Assembly: GCF_015500075.1 (NCBI RefSeq)
Contig: NZ_CP045496.1
Location: forward strand, 620,001 to 684,000
Direction of reading: 5' to 3'
Length of the DNA: 64,000 bases
Origin: Mesorhizobium sp. INR15
GTDB lineage: Bacteria; Pseudomonadota; Alphaproteobacteria; Rhizobiales; Rhizobiaceae
Shown here: piece after piece, positions 37,016-46,309 of the stretch
Position numbering within the stretch: position 1 is the stretch's first letter
Layout: each line of letters begins with the position of its first letter
Translations under genes and position numbers: made by a program
The notes under the pieces: generated by a model
Seen by the model: only the letters and a program-made list of their open reading frames with translations
Database searches by the model: none
Told to the model about the DNA's origin: nothing

Positions 37016-37924
37016 TCAGCCGTCGGGTGAGATCTCTTCCGGCTTGAACAGGCCGAGCTTGTCGAGCGGGCTCGTCACGGCACGCACCGTGCGGGTCGCG
37101 ACCTTGGCGTAGAGAGCGGTGGTGTTCAGCTTGGCGTGCCCGAGCAGAACCTGGATGATCCGGATATCGGTGCCGTCCTCCAGCAGGTGGGTCGCGAAGC
37201 TGTGACGCAGCGTGTGCGGCCCGACCCGCTTGGCGATGTCGGCGGCCTGCGCTGCCTCGACGACGATGCGATAGAGCTGTCGCGTGCTGATCGGCTTCAT
37301 CGCGTGCTGCCCAGGGAACAGCCAGCCGTCGCGATGCATCACGCCCTGCTGCCGCCCAACCTTCCACCACTGACGCAGCAGAGTGAGTAGATCGGCAGAG
37401 AGCATGGCATTGCGATACCGCCCGCCCTTGCCGCGCTCGACGCGCAGCAGCATGCGCTCGCTGTCGACGTCGGCGACCTTCAGCATCGACACCTCCGCGA
37501 CGCGCAAGCCCGCACCATAGGCGACCGACAATGCGGCCTGGTGCTTGAGACACGTGGTGGCGTTGAGCAGCCGGGCCACCTCGTCGCGGCTGAGCACCAC
37601 GGGCAGGTTGCGCGGATGCGACAGCCGGACGAGCCGGCGCGCCAGGTCCGGGCGGTCGAGCGTTTGGGTGAAGAAGAAGCGCAGCGCCGACACGATGCTG
37701 TTCATCGTCGGCACGGGAACGCCGTCTTCCTGCTGCTCGATCTGGAACCGACGTAGGTCGTCGGCTGTCGCCGTGTTTGGCGAACGCCCAAGGAATGTCG
37801 CCAGGCGTCCGATATCGCGGAGATAGTTGCGCTGCGTCTCGCGTGAGAAACGCCGCATGTTCATGTCGTCGATCAGCCGCTGGCGCAGCGGGCTGATGGG
37901 TGCATCGAGAAGGGGATGGGGCAT
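37016..37924 (-). CDS. Tyrosine recombinase/integrase associated with IS91
   Basis: A 302-residue XerC/D-like recombinase. The N-terminal SAM-like core-binding domain (SPLRQRLIDDMNMRRFSRET) is followed by the catalytic domain: first Arg in YGAGLRVAEVSML, HTLRHSFATHLL box II, LLGHAKLNTTALYAKV with the final His and nucleophilic Tyr. All R-H-R-H-Y positions appear present. Its tight spacing with the HUH transposase marks it as part of the same element, as in several rhizobial IS91-type cassettes. Confidence 0.9.
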   Translation of the reverse strand: MPHPLLDAPISPLRQRLIDDMNMRRFSRETQRNYLRDIGRLATFLGRSPNTATADDLRRFQIEQQEDGVPVPTMNSIVSALRFFFTQTLDRPDLARRLVRLSHPRNLPVVLSRDEVARLLNATTCLKHQAALSVAYGAGLRVAEVSMLKVADVDSERMLLRVERGKGGRYRNAMLSADLLTLLRQWWKVGRQQGVMHRDGWLFPGQHAMKPISTRQLYRIVVEAAQAADIAKRVGPHTLRHSFATHLLEDGTDIRIIQVLLGHAKLNTTALYAKVATRTVRAVTSPLDKLGLFKPEEISPDG

Positions 37925-38185
37925 GGTCGGGCTCCTTGTTGAAGAAGCCCGTCATCTTCTGCCGTTGCTGGACGACGCTCAACGCGAGCGCGACGGCCGG
38001 CCCATCACCCCTACCTCAACCGCAGGCGCCCTCCCGCGCAGCGGGTTCGTTCAACGGCCGATTGCGGTCATTGCCGAACAATTTGTCTGGCCGACTGCTG
38101 CTGGCGCTTAGCGGACGTTTCGCGGCCGATCTGAGCGCCGTTTAGTTAGCGGCATTACGGCCAGCTGGCAACCGGGCCACCTGGT

Positions 38186-39589
38186 TCAATGCACGAACGC
38201 CAGCGACGGCACGATCCGATCCCGCCTTAGCCAGCGCGCCAGAAGCAGCACCGCCACCACGGCCAGGCCGATCGACAGGCCGATCCAGATGCCGACACCG
38301 TGCAAGCCGAAATGGAAGGCCAGCACCACACCGAGCGGCAGCCCTACGCCCCAGTAGCCGATCGCGGCGTAGATCATCGGCACCTTGGTGTCGTGCAGGC
38401 CGCGCAGCATGCCGGCGGCAACCGCCTGCGCGCCATCGAAGATCTGAAACAGAGCGGCAAAGACGAGGAACGACACTGCAAGGCCGACCACCCTTGCATT
38501 GGACGGATCATCGACATTGATGAACGCGCTGATCAGCGGATGCGGCAACAGGATCATCACCAGTCCCATCAGCGCCATGAATGAAACGCCGATGACGAAG
38601 GCGGTCCAGCCGGCGCGCGAAACACCTTCCGGATTGCCGGCGCCGTGGGCAAGCCCGACGCGCACCGTCACCGCCTGGTTGAGGCCAAGCGGCACCATGA
38701 AGGAGATCGACGCGATCTGGATGGCGATGGCGTGCGCCGCAAGCGAATCCGCATCGATCAGCCCCATCAGCAGAGCCGCCGCGTTGAAGATCGTCACCTC
38801 GAAGGCGAGGATGCCGGCGATCGGCAGGCCGAGGCGCAGCAAGCCCTTGAAGCGCGGCCAGTCGGCCCGCCAGAAGCGGCCGAACAGATGGTAGCGGCGG
38901 AACTTCTTCTCCCACATCACCACAACAGCCATACCGACCAACATCAGCGTGCTGGACAGCGACGTGGCCAGGCCCGAGCCAGCGATGCCCATGGCCGGAA
39001 CACCGAGATTGCCGAACATGAACACCCAGTTGGCGAACACGTTGAAGGCGACCGCGACGAATACAATGATCAGCGCCCAGCCCGGTCGCTCCAGCGCCGA
39101 GATGAACGAGCGCAGCACGATATAGCCGTAGAAGGGCAGCACCGCCCATTCCAGCCAGCGCAGATAGATGCCGGCCTGACGCGCCAGCGCAGGCTCCTGG
39201 CCCATTGCCAGCAGAATGGCTTCACCATGCCAGAGCACGATCCAGATCGGGATCGAGATCAGGATCGCCAGCCACAGGCCCTGGCGCACGGTGCGGCGCA
39301 AATCGCGCACGGAATAGCGGCGGCGGCCGAGTTCGGTGGCGATCATCGGCGAGGTGGCCAGCATGAGGCCGAGACCGAAGATCAGCGGCATGAAATAGAG
39401 GTTGGCGCCAAGCGCGCCGCTGGCCAGTGTATCCGGCCCGAGCCGCCCCATCATCATGACGTCGGTGGTGGTCATGGCGGTCTGGCCGAGATTGGTCAGC
39501 ACCATCGGCCAGGCGAGCGCCAGCATCGCCCTGATTTCCTGACGCCAAAGATTTTCCGGCGCGCGGGCGCCGGCTTCGATCGCGGACAT
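38186..39589 (-). CDS. MATE family multidrug efflux transporter
   Basis: A 467-residue inner-membrane antiporter with about twelve helices arranged as two homologous halves. Each half begins with the family pattern: LALAWPMVLTNLGQTAMTTT with DVMMMGRLGPDTLAS, and LLRLGLPIAGILAFEVTIFN with ALLMGLIDADSLAAHAIA. Related plant and bacterial proteins use Na+ or H+ to expel cationic compounds; NorM-like. The start at 39589 gives a short cytoplasmic N-terminus. It is the first chromosomal gene after the IS91-type element and is divergent from the AraC regulator (297-nt gap with no evident motif). Confidence 0.93.
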   Translation of the reverse strand: MSAIEAGARAPENLWRQEIRAMLALAWPMVLTNLGQTAMTTTDVMMMGRLGPDTLASGALGANLYFMPLIFGLGLMLATSPMIATELGRRRYSVRDLRRTVRQGLWLAILISIPIWIVLWHGEAILLAMGQEPALARQAGIYLRWLEWAVLPFYGYIVLRSFISALERPGWALIIVFVAVAFNVFANWVFMFGNLGVPAMGIAGSGLATSLSSTLMLVGMAVVVMWEKKFRRYHLFGRFWRADWPRFKGLLRLGLPIAGILAFEVTIFNAAALLMGLIDADSLAAHAIAIQIASISFMVPLGLNQAVTVRVGLAHGAGNPEGVSRAGWTAFVIGVSFMALMGLVMILLPHPLISAFINVDDPSNARVVGLAVSFLVFAALFQIFDGAQAVAAGMLRGLHDTKVPMIYAAIGYWGVGLPLGVVLAFHFGLHGVGIWIGLSIGLAVVAVLLLARWLRRDRIVPSLAFVH

Positions 39590-39886
39590 TGTCCTGCTCT
39601 TTCAAGGTTGCGGCGCATCGGCAAAAGGCCGGAAGCCGCATTGGAAACGGCAAAACCTTCGGTTTCGCAGCGTTTGCGTCGTCTTTTGAACGAAATGCGA
39701 CATGAAGGCAAGGGAAGACCGGCGGGAAGTAATTGATCCAGACAGGCTGGCTTCATCCGGTTCGCTGCCCTAGCCACTCAAATGGCCGGGAGATATGCGC
39801 AAGCAGAGATCGGTTTCACTCAGAGGCGACAGGCTGCTACGACTTGCGTGGTCGAAATGATGGATCACGATCCAAGGACATTCAGG

Positions 39887-40816
39887 ATGCAGTTCAAGCG
39901 CAGGAAGAGCCCGGTCGCGACGCTGCGGACAGCACCGGCCTTCGAGCATATCGTCACCGAGGCCAGCGACAGTTTCCTGTGGCGGCTCGACGACTATCCG
40001 TGGGAGCGCAATGTCTGGAACTTCCATCCGGAATATGAAATCCACCTGCTGCGCAAATCCTCCGGCGTGGTCCTGGTCGGCGATCACATCGGTGAATTCG
40101 GCCCGGGCTACCTGACCATCGTCGGTGGCGGACTGCCGCATGACTGGGTCACCGCGACACAGCCGGGCGAGTTGATCAAGGGCCGCGACATCGTCCTGCA
40201 ATTCGACGCCGAGCGACTGCGCGGGTCGGCCGGACTGCTGCCGGAATTGCGCGAACTGGAACCGTTCCTGGAGCGCTCGCTGCGCGGTATGGTCTTCCAC
40301 GGCGCCACTGCATTGCAGGGCGCCGATTTGATGGAGCAGATGGGAGAGGTCAGCGGACTTAGCCGGCTCTGGATTTTCCTGCGCCTCGTGGACCTGCTGG
40401 CCAAGACCGATGAATACGAACTGCTTTCGTCGCCGGATTTCTCGCCCACCCTCGACGCCGCCTCGCTGGACATCATCCAGCGCACGCTGACCTACCTTTT
40501 CCAGCATTTCGCCGAGGACCTGAAACTGCCCGACGTGGCTGGGCTGGCTGGAATGACCGAGAGCACGTTCTCGCGTTTCTTCTCGAAAAACACCGGCAAC
40601 AGTTTCAGCGACCACCTTGCAAAGCTCCGCTTGTGGCAAGCCTGCAAGCTGCTGGCGGATACCGATATTCCGATCACCGACATCTGCTTCCAGGTTGGCT
40701 ACATGAACATCTCGAACTTCAACCGGGCCTTCATGCGCAAGCACCGGATGACGCCGTCGTCCTACCGGCGGCTGTCACGGCAGCGGCGCACGCAGCCGCT
40801 CCAGGCATCGCAATAG
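39887..40816 (+). CDS. AraC-family regulator of the polyol transport operon
   Basis: A 309-residue regulator. A cupin-like sensing half (FLWRLDDYPWERNVWNFHPE then YEIHLLRKSSGVVLVGDHIG) precedes the C-terminal AraC/XylS double HTH (LKLPDVAGLAGMTESTFSRF and ITDICFQVGYMNISNFNRAF). The F-RF-K and GY-N-SNFNR-F patterns are diagnostic. AAGGA lies 8 nt before the ATG at 39887; in-frame ATGs at 39782 and 39857 have poorer sites, so the N-terminus may be up to 35 residues longer. It sits just upstream of, and in the same direction as, the polyol ABC transporter and is presumably its activator. Confidence 0.88.
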   Translation: MQFKRRKSPVATLRTAPAFEHIVTEASDSFLWRLDDYPWERNVWNFHPEYEIHLLRKSSGVVLVGDHIGEFGPGYLTIVGGGLPHDWVTATQPGELIKGRDIVLQFDAERLRGSAGLLPELRELEPFLERSLRGMVFHGATALQGADLMEQMGEVSGLSRLWIFLRLVDLLAKTDEYELLSSPDFSPTLDAASLDIIQRTLTYLFQHFAEDLKLPDVAGLAGMTESTFSRFFSKNTGNSFSDHLAKLRLWQACKLLADTDIPITDICFQVGYMNISNFNRAFMRKHRMTPSSYRRLSRQRRTQPLQASQ

Positions 40817-41046
40817 CCGCTTCTCAGAAACCTGACCGGTATTTATGTGAATGGGTCCGCGCATTGGCGGGTTTTTTTGCATCGCACAATGCATAAAAGT
40901 ACAGGTCTGGTGCAACGGAGCTTCTAGCATGGTCCCCGGTAACTCCGCATTTTGACAGCGGGTGGCTTGCCGCTCGGGCGATGGTGAGGATCGCGCAACC
41001 CGAGCACTCCTGCTTCCCGCGAAGATTGTTCCGGAGGAGAAAAACC

Positions 41047-42318
41047 ATGAAATCAATTCGGTTCGCCGCGCGTTTGAGTGCGGCCTTTATACTCTCGGCC
41101 ACGGTTTCAACCATTGCGCTGGCACAGGCGCCAGTCTGCTCGGCGCCGGTCAAGGTCCTGGCGCAGCCACGTGACGGCCTGACGCTGCTGGAGGACTCGA
41201 AGGCCGAGTTCCAGAAGCTCAGCGGTGCAAGCTTCCAGATCGACTATCTCAACGAGAACGACCGGCGGGCAAAATCGCGCGCCGATGCGTCCACGGTCGG
41301 CAATTACAACGTCTACTATGTCGACGAAGCCAATGTCGCGCTGTTTGCCTCGTCGAAATGGATCGTGCCGCTGACCGACTACTACCCGGCGGATTACGAC
41401 TACGCCGATTTCGACCCCGGCCGCCAGAAGGTTGCCACCTACGAAGGCAAGGTCTGGTTCGCGCCGCTGACCGGCGGCGGCGACCTGATGGTCTACCGCA
41501 AGGACGTGCTGGAGGCCGCAGGCATCCAGCCGCCGAAGACGCTGGACGAGCTGATCGCCGCCGTGCCGAAGCTGACCAACCCGGACAAGGGCATGTATGG
41601 TATCGCGCTGCGCGGTGCGCGTGGTTCGGGCGCCAATGTCTGGCGTTGGATGCCGTTCTTCAAGGCCTATGGCGGCAAGTGGTTCGATGGCGACAAGCCC
41701 GCCTTCAACTCGGAAGCGGCGGTCAAGGCGACAGAGACCTATCTGAAGCTGTTCAAGGATTCGGCACCCGGCACGCAGACCGGCAGCTGGGATGAATCGA
41801 CCGGCGCCTTCCTGTCCGGCCAGGTCGCCATCCTCGTCGAATCGACGCCGCTCTCGGGCATGGCGGTCGACCCGAAAACCTCGCAAGTGGTCGGCAAGAT
41901 CGGCTTCTTACCGCCGCCGTCACCGCTGACGGGCGGAGGCTACGGCCACGGTCTTGCCATCGCGTCGAAGGCAAACGCGGACGACGCCTCGAAGAAATGC
42001 GCCGGCCTGTTCATCGCCTGGGCAACGTCGAAGGAAAACGAGAAGCGCAGGCTCGATGCCCACCAGTTCGGCGAGCTGAACCGCACCAGCATCCTGTCCA
42101 GCAAGGAATTCGCCGATATCTATGGCGCCGACCTCGGGCAGGCGCTGGCCGAGACCGGCAAGGTCACCGCGGTCAATTTCTGGCAGGATCCGCGCTGGCC
42201 TGATCTTGGCGACCGCTGGGGCATCATCCTCGAGGAACTGATTGCCGGCACACGCACCGACGTCAAAGGCAGCCTCAATGAACTTGAGGCCTACGCCAAC
42301 GATCTGGTGAAGAAGTAG
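41047..42318 (+). CDS. Sugar/polyol ABC transporter substrate-binding protein (CUT1)
   Basis: A 423-residue extracellular-solute-binding protein family 1 member. Signal peptide ARLSAAFILSATVSTIALAQ. Mature landmarks are KVLAQPRDGLTLLEDSKAEF, YYVDEANVALFASSKWIVPL, LMVYRKDVLEAAGIQPPKTL and GGYGHGLAIAS. The ATG at 41047 lies behind GGAGGAGA. It heads a plus-strand operon (binding protein, two permeases, dehydrogenase, ATPase). A short hairpin follows its stop. The dehydrogenase in the operon suggests a pentitol or hexitol ligand. Confidence 0.92.
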   Translation: MKSIRFAARLSAAFILSATVSTIALAQAPVCSAPVKVLAQPRDGLTLLEDSKAEFQKLSGASFQIDYLNENDRRAKSRADASTVGNYNVYYVDEANVALFASSKWIVPLTDYYPADYDYADFDPGRQKVATYEGKVWFAPLTGGGDLMVYRKDVLEAAGIQPPKTLDELIAAVPKLTNPDKGMYGIALRGARGSGANVWRWMPFFKAYGGKWFDGDKPAFNSEAAVKATETYLKLFKDSAPGTQTGSWDESTGAFLSGQVAILVESTPLSGMAVDPKTSQVVGKIGFLPPPSPLTGGGYGHGLAIASKANADDASKKCAGLFIAWATSKENEKRRLDAHQFGELNRTSILSSKEFADIYGADLGQALAETGKVTAVNFWQDPRWPDLGDRWGIILEELIAGTRTDVKGSLNELEAYANDLVKK

Positions 42319-42333
42319 AGGGAACCTCCCTCT
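42317..42333 (+). promoter_or_regulatory. Hairpin directly after the binding-protein stop codon
   Basis: AGAGGGA (42317-42323) and TCCCTCT (42327-42333) form a perfect 7-bp stem with an ACC loop, beginning in the stop codon. It is followed by a 126-nt untranslated spacer before the permease gene. Such a stem could protect the 3' end of the binding-protein message; there is no T-run for strong termination. Confidence 0.35.
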
Positions 42334-42459
42334 TGCGGCGCACGGTCCACGGCATCCGGTCGGATTCCAGGACCTGTGCGTCGCAGGAATTCCAGTGAGC
42401 CGCACCGCACCAAAAGGTTCCGCCATGTTCAAGCACCCGCGACACAGCGAGGAGTGACC

Positions 42460-43326
42460 ATGCCCCGACGCTCATCCCTGCCCGTCACCTTCGTCGTGCC
42501 GACAATGATCATTCTCCTGATCCTGTCGATGGTGCCGACGCTCTACGCCATTATCATCGCCTTGCAGAACCGCGAGCTGAGTTCGACCGCCTATTCCTAT
42601 GTCTGGTTTTCGAACTTCATCGACCTGTTCTCCGACCGCCGCTTCCTCAATGCCGTCTGGGTATCGGTGAAGTGGGAGGTCGTCACCGTTGTCGCGACGA
42701 TGGCCGTGGCCGTGGGACTGGGCGTGCTGATGTTCGAGGTGGCGACACCACGCCTGCGCAACGTCTACTGCCTGCTGTTCATCATCCCGGTGCTGTTGCC
42801 GCGCGTCTCGGCGGCCTTCGTGTGGAAATTCGCCTATCATCCGCTCTACGGCATCGCCACCTATCCCTACCGCCTGCTGACCGGCGGGTTGATTTTCGAC
42901 CCACTGTCCAAGCCGTCAACGGCGCTGTTTGCCGTGGCGTCGGTCGATGTCTGGCAATGGGGCCTGTTCTTCGCCGTCATCGTGCTGAAGCTGCTGGAGA
43001 CCTTGCCGCCGCAGCCGCTCGAAGCCGCGCGGCTTGACCATGCCAGCCGCTGGCAGGTCCATGCCTATGTCGCGCTGCCTATGCTGAAGGCACCGCTGAT
43101 CAGCCTGATGTTCGTCAAGATGATCGAGTCGCTGCGCTCCTTCGACCTGATCTATGTGATGACACGCGGCGGACCGGGCGTGGCGACCGAGACGCTCGAC
43201 ATGTACGCCTTCTCGCAAGGCTTCATCGAGTCCGGCAAGGTTTCCTATGCCTCGGCCATGGCCGTGCTGATGATGATTGCCACGGTCATCACCTTCACCA
43301 TGCTGTGGAAGCGGGTGCAGAAATGA
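42460..43326 (+). CDS. Polyol ABC transporter permease 1 (CUT1, MalF-like)
   Basis: A 288-residue permease with six predicted membrane helices. The EAA motif loop is ARLDHASRWQVHAYVALPML and the C-terminal YVMTRGGPGVATETLDMYAF is typical of this group. The ATG at 42460 follows GAGGAG; longer starts lack support. Its stop overlaps the next permease start (ATGA). Confidence 0.92.
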   Translation: MPRRSSLPVTFVVPTMIILLILSMVPTLYAIIIALQNRELSSTAYSYVWFSNFIDLFSDRRFLNAVWVSVKWEVVTVVATMAVAVGLGVLMFEVATPRLRNVYCLLFIIPVLLPRVSAAFVWKFAYHPLYGIATYPYRLLTGGLIFDPLSKPSTALFAVASVDVWQWGLFFAVIVLKLLETLPPQPLEAARLDHASRWQVHAYVALPMLKAPLISLMFVKMIESLRSFDLIYVMTRGGPGVATETLDMYAFSQGFIESGKVSYASAMAVLMMIATVITFTMLWKRVQK

Positions 43327-44135
43327 GGCCCGGCCGCATCATCGCCAAAGCCGTCCTGGCCTTCGCCGGCTTCCTCGCCGTGTTTCCGCTTCTGTGGACG
43401 GCGCTCAACTCGCTGAAGAACAATGTCGACATCATCACCCGCGTGCCGCGCCTGGTGTTCACACCGACGCTCGACAACATCACCTATATTCTTGGCCGCG
43501 ACAGCGTCATGACCGGCCTGCAGAACTCGGTCATCGCTTGCGGCGTCGCGGTGCTGATCGGCGTGGTGCTCGGCCTGCCCGCCGCCTATGCGGTGGCGCG
43601 CTACCCCAACCGCTGGGCGGGCGACATCCAGTTCTTCGTCTTGTCGCTGCGCTTTCTGCCGCCGGTGGCAGTCGCCATTCCGCTGATGGTGATCTGGCTG
43701 CAGATCGGGCTGTACGACACGCTTGCCGCCCTCATCGTCACCTATTCGCTGCTGACCATCTCGGTGATCATGTGGCTGGCCATTCCCGCCTTCCAGGCCG
43801 TGCCCAGGGAAGTCGAGGAAGCCGCCTTCGTCGATGGCTACGGCGCGTATTCGGTGTTCTGGAAGATCGCGCTGCCGGTCGCGGCGCGCTCGCTGATCGG
43901 CGCTGTCGCCTTCAGTTTCGTGCTGGTCTGGAACGAGTTCCTGATCGCGCTGATGCTGTCCAGCTCCAATGCCAAGACCTTGCCGATCGTTGCCTCGGAG
44001 CTTTCCCAGCAAGGCATGAACGTGCCTTGGGGAATCCTGAATGCCTCGGTCGTGCTCCTGTCGCTGCCGCCTTTGTTGTTCCTCGGCGTGCTCAGCGGTT
44101 TCCTGAATTCCGTGTTCCGGCCAAAAAAGACTTGA
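43323..44135 (+). CDS. Polyol ABC transporter permease 2 (CUT1, MalG-like)
   Basis: A 270-residue permease with a short basic N-terminus and six helices. The EAA loop is EEAAFVDGYGAYSVFWKIAL followed by LPVAARSLIGAVAFSFVLVW and the NEFLIALML segment. The start at 43323 overlaps the permease 1 stop by 4 nt. The dehydrogenase gene begins 15 nt downstream. Confidence 0.92.
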   Translation: MRPGRIIAKAVLAFAGFLAVFPLLWTALNSLKNNVDIITRVPRLVFTPTLDNITYILGRDSVMTGLQNSVIACGVAVLIGVVLGLPAAYAVARYPNRWAGDIQFFVLSLRFLPPVAVAIPLMVIWLQIGLYDTLAALIVTYSLLTISVIMWLAIPAFQAVPREVEEAAFVDGYGAYSVFWKIALPVAARSLIGAVAFSFVLVWNEFLIALMLSSSNAKTLPIVASELSQQGMNVPWGILNASVVLLSLPPLLFLGVLSGFLNSVFRPKKT

Positions 44136-44150
44136 AGTGAGGATTGCCCG

Positions 44151-45197
44151 ATGCAGGCGTTGGTTCTTGAGAAAAAAGGCGAGCTGTCCCTGCGCGACAT
44201 CGCACTGCCGCTCGATGTCGGACCAGACGACGTCAAGATCGCCATCCACACGGTCGGCGTCTGCGGCAGCGATGTGCACTACTACACCCATGGCGCCATC
44301 GGCAGCTATGTCGTGCGCGCGCCGATGGTGCTTGGCCACGAGGCCTCCGGCACGGTGGTCGAGATCGGCGCCAATGTCAGGACATTGAAGCTCGGTGACC
44401 GCGTCTGCATGGAACCGGGCGTGCCGAACCTGTCGTCGCGGGCAACCAAGCTCGGCATCTACAATGTCGATCCTGATGTCAGCTTCTGGGCGACGCCGCC
44501 GGTGCATGGCGTGCTGGCGCCCTATGCGGTCCATCCGGCCGCATTCACTTACAGGCTGCCCGACAATGTCTCCTTCGCCGAAGGGGCGATGGTCGAGCCT
44601 TTTGCCATAGGCATGCAGGCGGCGGCCCGCGCGCGGATCGTTCCGGGCGACGTGGCCATCGTTGTCGGCTGCGGCCCGATCGGCATCATGATCGCGCTGG
44701 CCGCACTGGCCGGCGGCTGCTCCAAGGTTCTGATCTCCGACTTTTCCGCGCCAAAACTCAAGATCGCCGCGCAATATCCCGGCATCGTCCCGGTCAATAT
44801 CGGCGAACGGTCGCTGGTCGATGCGATCGGTGCGGCGACCGAGGGCTGGGGCGCCGACATCGTCTTCGAGGCGAGCGGCAACCCAAAAGCGTTCGCCAAT
44901 CTGTTCGACGTCGTGCGTCCAGGCGGCGCGGTGGTCCTGGTCGGGCTTCCGGTGGAGCCGGTGGCACTGAACGTCCCGGCGGCGATCTCCAAGGAAGTGC
45001 GGATCGAGACGGTGTTCCGCTATGCCAATATTTTCGACCGCGCCTTGCAGCTCATTGCGTCAGGCAAGGTCGACCTCAAGCCGCTGATTACCGGCACCTA
45101 TGCTTTCAGCGACAGCATCACGGCGTTCGAGCGGGCGGCGGCGGCGCATCCCGAAGACGTCAAGCTGCAGATCCTGATTTCGAACGAGAAGGGCTGA
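44151..45197 (+). CDS. Zinc/NAD-dependent polyol dehydrogenase (sorbitol/xylitol dehydrogenase-like)
   Basis: A 348-residue medium-chain dehydrogenase. Catalytic-zinc elements VGVCGSDVHYYTHG and VLGHEASGTVVEIG are intact, as is the Rossmann motif VVGCGPIGIMIAL. The region normally holding four structural-zinc cysteines reads CMEPGVPNLSSRATKLGIYN, so that zinc site is absent, as in some sorbitol dehydrogenases. It lies between permease and ATPase genes, so it probably oxidises the imported polyol to the ketose. Xylitol or sorbitol are reasonable guesses. Confidence 0.9.
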   Translation: MQALVLEKKGELSLRDIALPLDVGPDDVKIAIHTVGVCGSDVHYYTHGAIGSYVVRAPMVLGHEASGTVVEIGANVRTLKLGDRVCMEPGVPNLSSRATKLGIYNVDPDVSFWATPPVHGVLAPYAVHPAAFTYRLPDNVSFAEGAMVEPFAIGMQAAARARIVPGDVAIVVGCGPIGIMIALAALAGGCSKVLISDFSAPKLKIAAQYPGIVPVNIGERSLVDAIGAATEGWGADIVFEASGNPKAFANLFDVVRPGGAVVLVGLPVEPVALNVPAAISKEVRIETVFRYANIFDRALQLIASGKVDLKPLITGTYAFSDSITAFERAAAAHPEDVKLQILISNEKG

Positions 45198-45203
45198 CAG
45201 ACC

Positions 45204-46292
45204 ATGTCCGCGATCACCTGCTCCCATGTCGAGAAATCCTACGGCGCCACTTCCGTCATCCGCGATCTCAACCTGAGTATCGAGGAACATGAGTTCGTCG
45301 TCTTCCTCGGCCCGTCCGGCTGTGGCAAGTCGACCTTGCTGCGCATGCTGGCGGGGCTCGAGGATATCAGCGGCGGCGAGGTTTCGATCGGCGGCAAGGT
45401 GGTCAACGATCTCGACCCAGGCGACCGCGGCATTGCCATGGTGTTCCAGAACTACGCGCTCTATCCGCACATGACGATCTTCGACAACATCGCCTTTGGC
45501 CTGAGGCGGCAGAAGGTGGCGAAGACGGAAATCCAGCAGCGCGTCATGGCGGTCTCAAGCACGCTCGGGCTCGACCCCTATCTCGGCCGCAAGCCGGCGG
45601 AACTCTCCGGTGGCCAGCAGCAGCGCGTTGCGATCGCACGCGCCATGATCAAGACGCCGAAGGTCTTCCTGTTCGACGAACCGCTATCCAACCTGGATGC
45701 CAAATTGCGCAACCATATGCGCATCGAGATCGCCCGGCTGCACCAGTCCTTGAAGACGACGACTGTCTACGTCACCCATGATCAGCTCGAGGCGATGACA
45801 CTCGCCGACCGCATCGTGCTGCTGCGCGATGGTTTGATCGAACAGATCGGCTCGCCGGCGGAAATCTATGAGCGGCCCGCCAACGTTTTCGTCGCCGGCT
45901 TCATTGGCACGCCGAACATGAACTTCATCGACGTGACCGTGAGCCACGGCAGGGGTGGCTGGACCCTGACCGGCGCGGGCGCGGACTTCACCCTCGACGG
46001 CGGGCGCTTCAACCTCGAAGGCGTCGAACGCGCGGTGCTTGGCATCCGGCCCGCCGACCTGAAGGCGGTTGGCGATGGCCACGCCGGCAACCTGCTGCAA
46101 GGCACCGCCGACCTGATCGAATTCCACGGCAATGACGCGCTGGTCACATTCGGCGCAGGCGGCAAGGAAATCAGCGCACTGGTCTCCAGCCGTGCCTGCC
46201 CGGTCCTGCGCGGCAACGTCCGCTACACGTTCGACGAAGAGAGCCTGCATCTGTTCGACGCGAAATCCGGCAAATCCCTGCTCAGGCGGTAA
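45204..46292 (+). CDS. Sugar ABC transporter ATP-binding protein (UgpC/MalK type)
   Basis: A 362-residue CUT1 ATPase. Walker A GPSGCGKSTLLRMLAG, Q-loop MVFQNYALYPHMT, signature LSGGQQQRVAIARAM, Walker B VFLFDEPLSNLDAKLR, switch YVTHDQLEAMTLAD, and a C-terminal TOBE/MalK-like regulatory domain (residues about 240-360) beginning near FIGTPNMNFIDVTV. It closes the plus-strand operon, 6 nt after the dehydrogenase. It converges on the FGGY kinase with a 17-nt gap. Confidence 0.93.
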   Translation: MSAITCSHVEKSYGATSVIRDLNLSIEEHEFVVFLGPSGCGKSTLLRMLAGLEDISGGEVSIGGKVVNDLDPGDRGIAMVFQNYALYPHMTIFDNIAFGLRRQKVAKTEIQQRVMAVSSTLGLDPYLGRKPAELSGGQQQRVAIARAMIKTPKVFLFDEPLSNLDAKLRNHMRIEIARLHQSLKTTTVYVTHDQLEAMTLADRIVLLRDGLIEQIGSPAEIYERPANVFVAGFIGTPNMNFIDVTVSHGRGGWTLTGAGADFTLDGGRFNLEGVERAVLGIRPADLKAVGDGHAGNLLQGTADLIEFHGNDALVTFGAGGKEISALVSSRACPVLRGNVRYTFDEESLHLFDAKSGKSLLRR

Positions 46293-46309
46293 GCCGACAG
46301 TTCCGATCT

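Larger units (their letters stand above)
35592..37924 (-). mobile_element. IS91-family element with accessory tyrosine recombinase (minimum extent)
   Basis: A two-gene cassette on the minus strand: tyrosine recombinase (37016-37924), then HUH transposase (35819-37012), with a 3-nt gap. A possible small ORF overlaps the transposase end. IS91 elements have no terminal inverted repeats or target duplications, so I cannot set exact ends. The true element may extend into 35341-35591 and 37925-38185. Those flanks contain no other gene. Confidence 0.75.

Noticed and set aside
35964..37982. A 672-codon minus-strand frame over both IS91 genes
   Set aside because: Out of frame with the HUH transposase and tyrosine recombinase, both of which show catalytic motifs; composition is Arg/Pro/Ser shadow.
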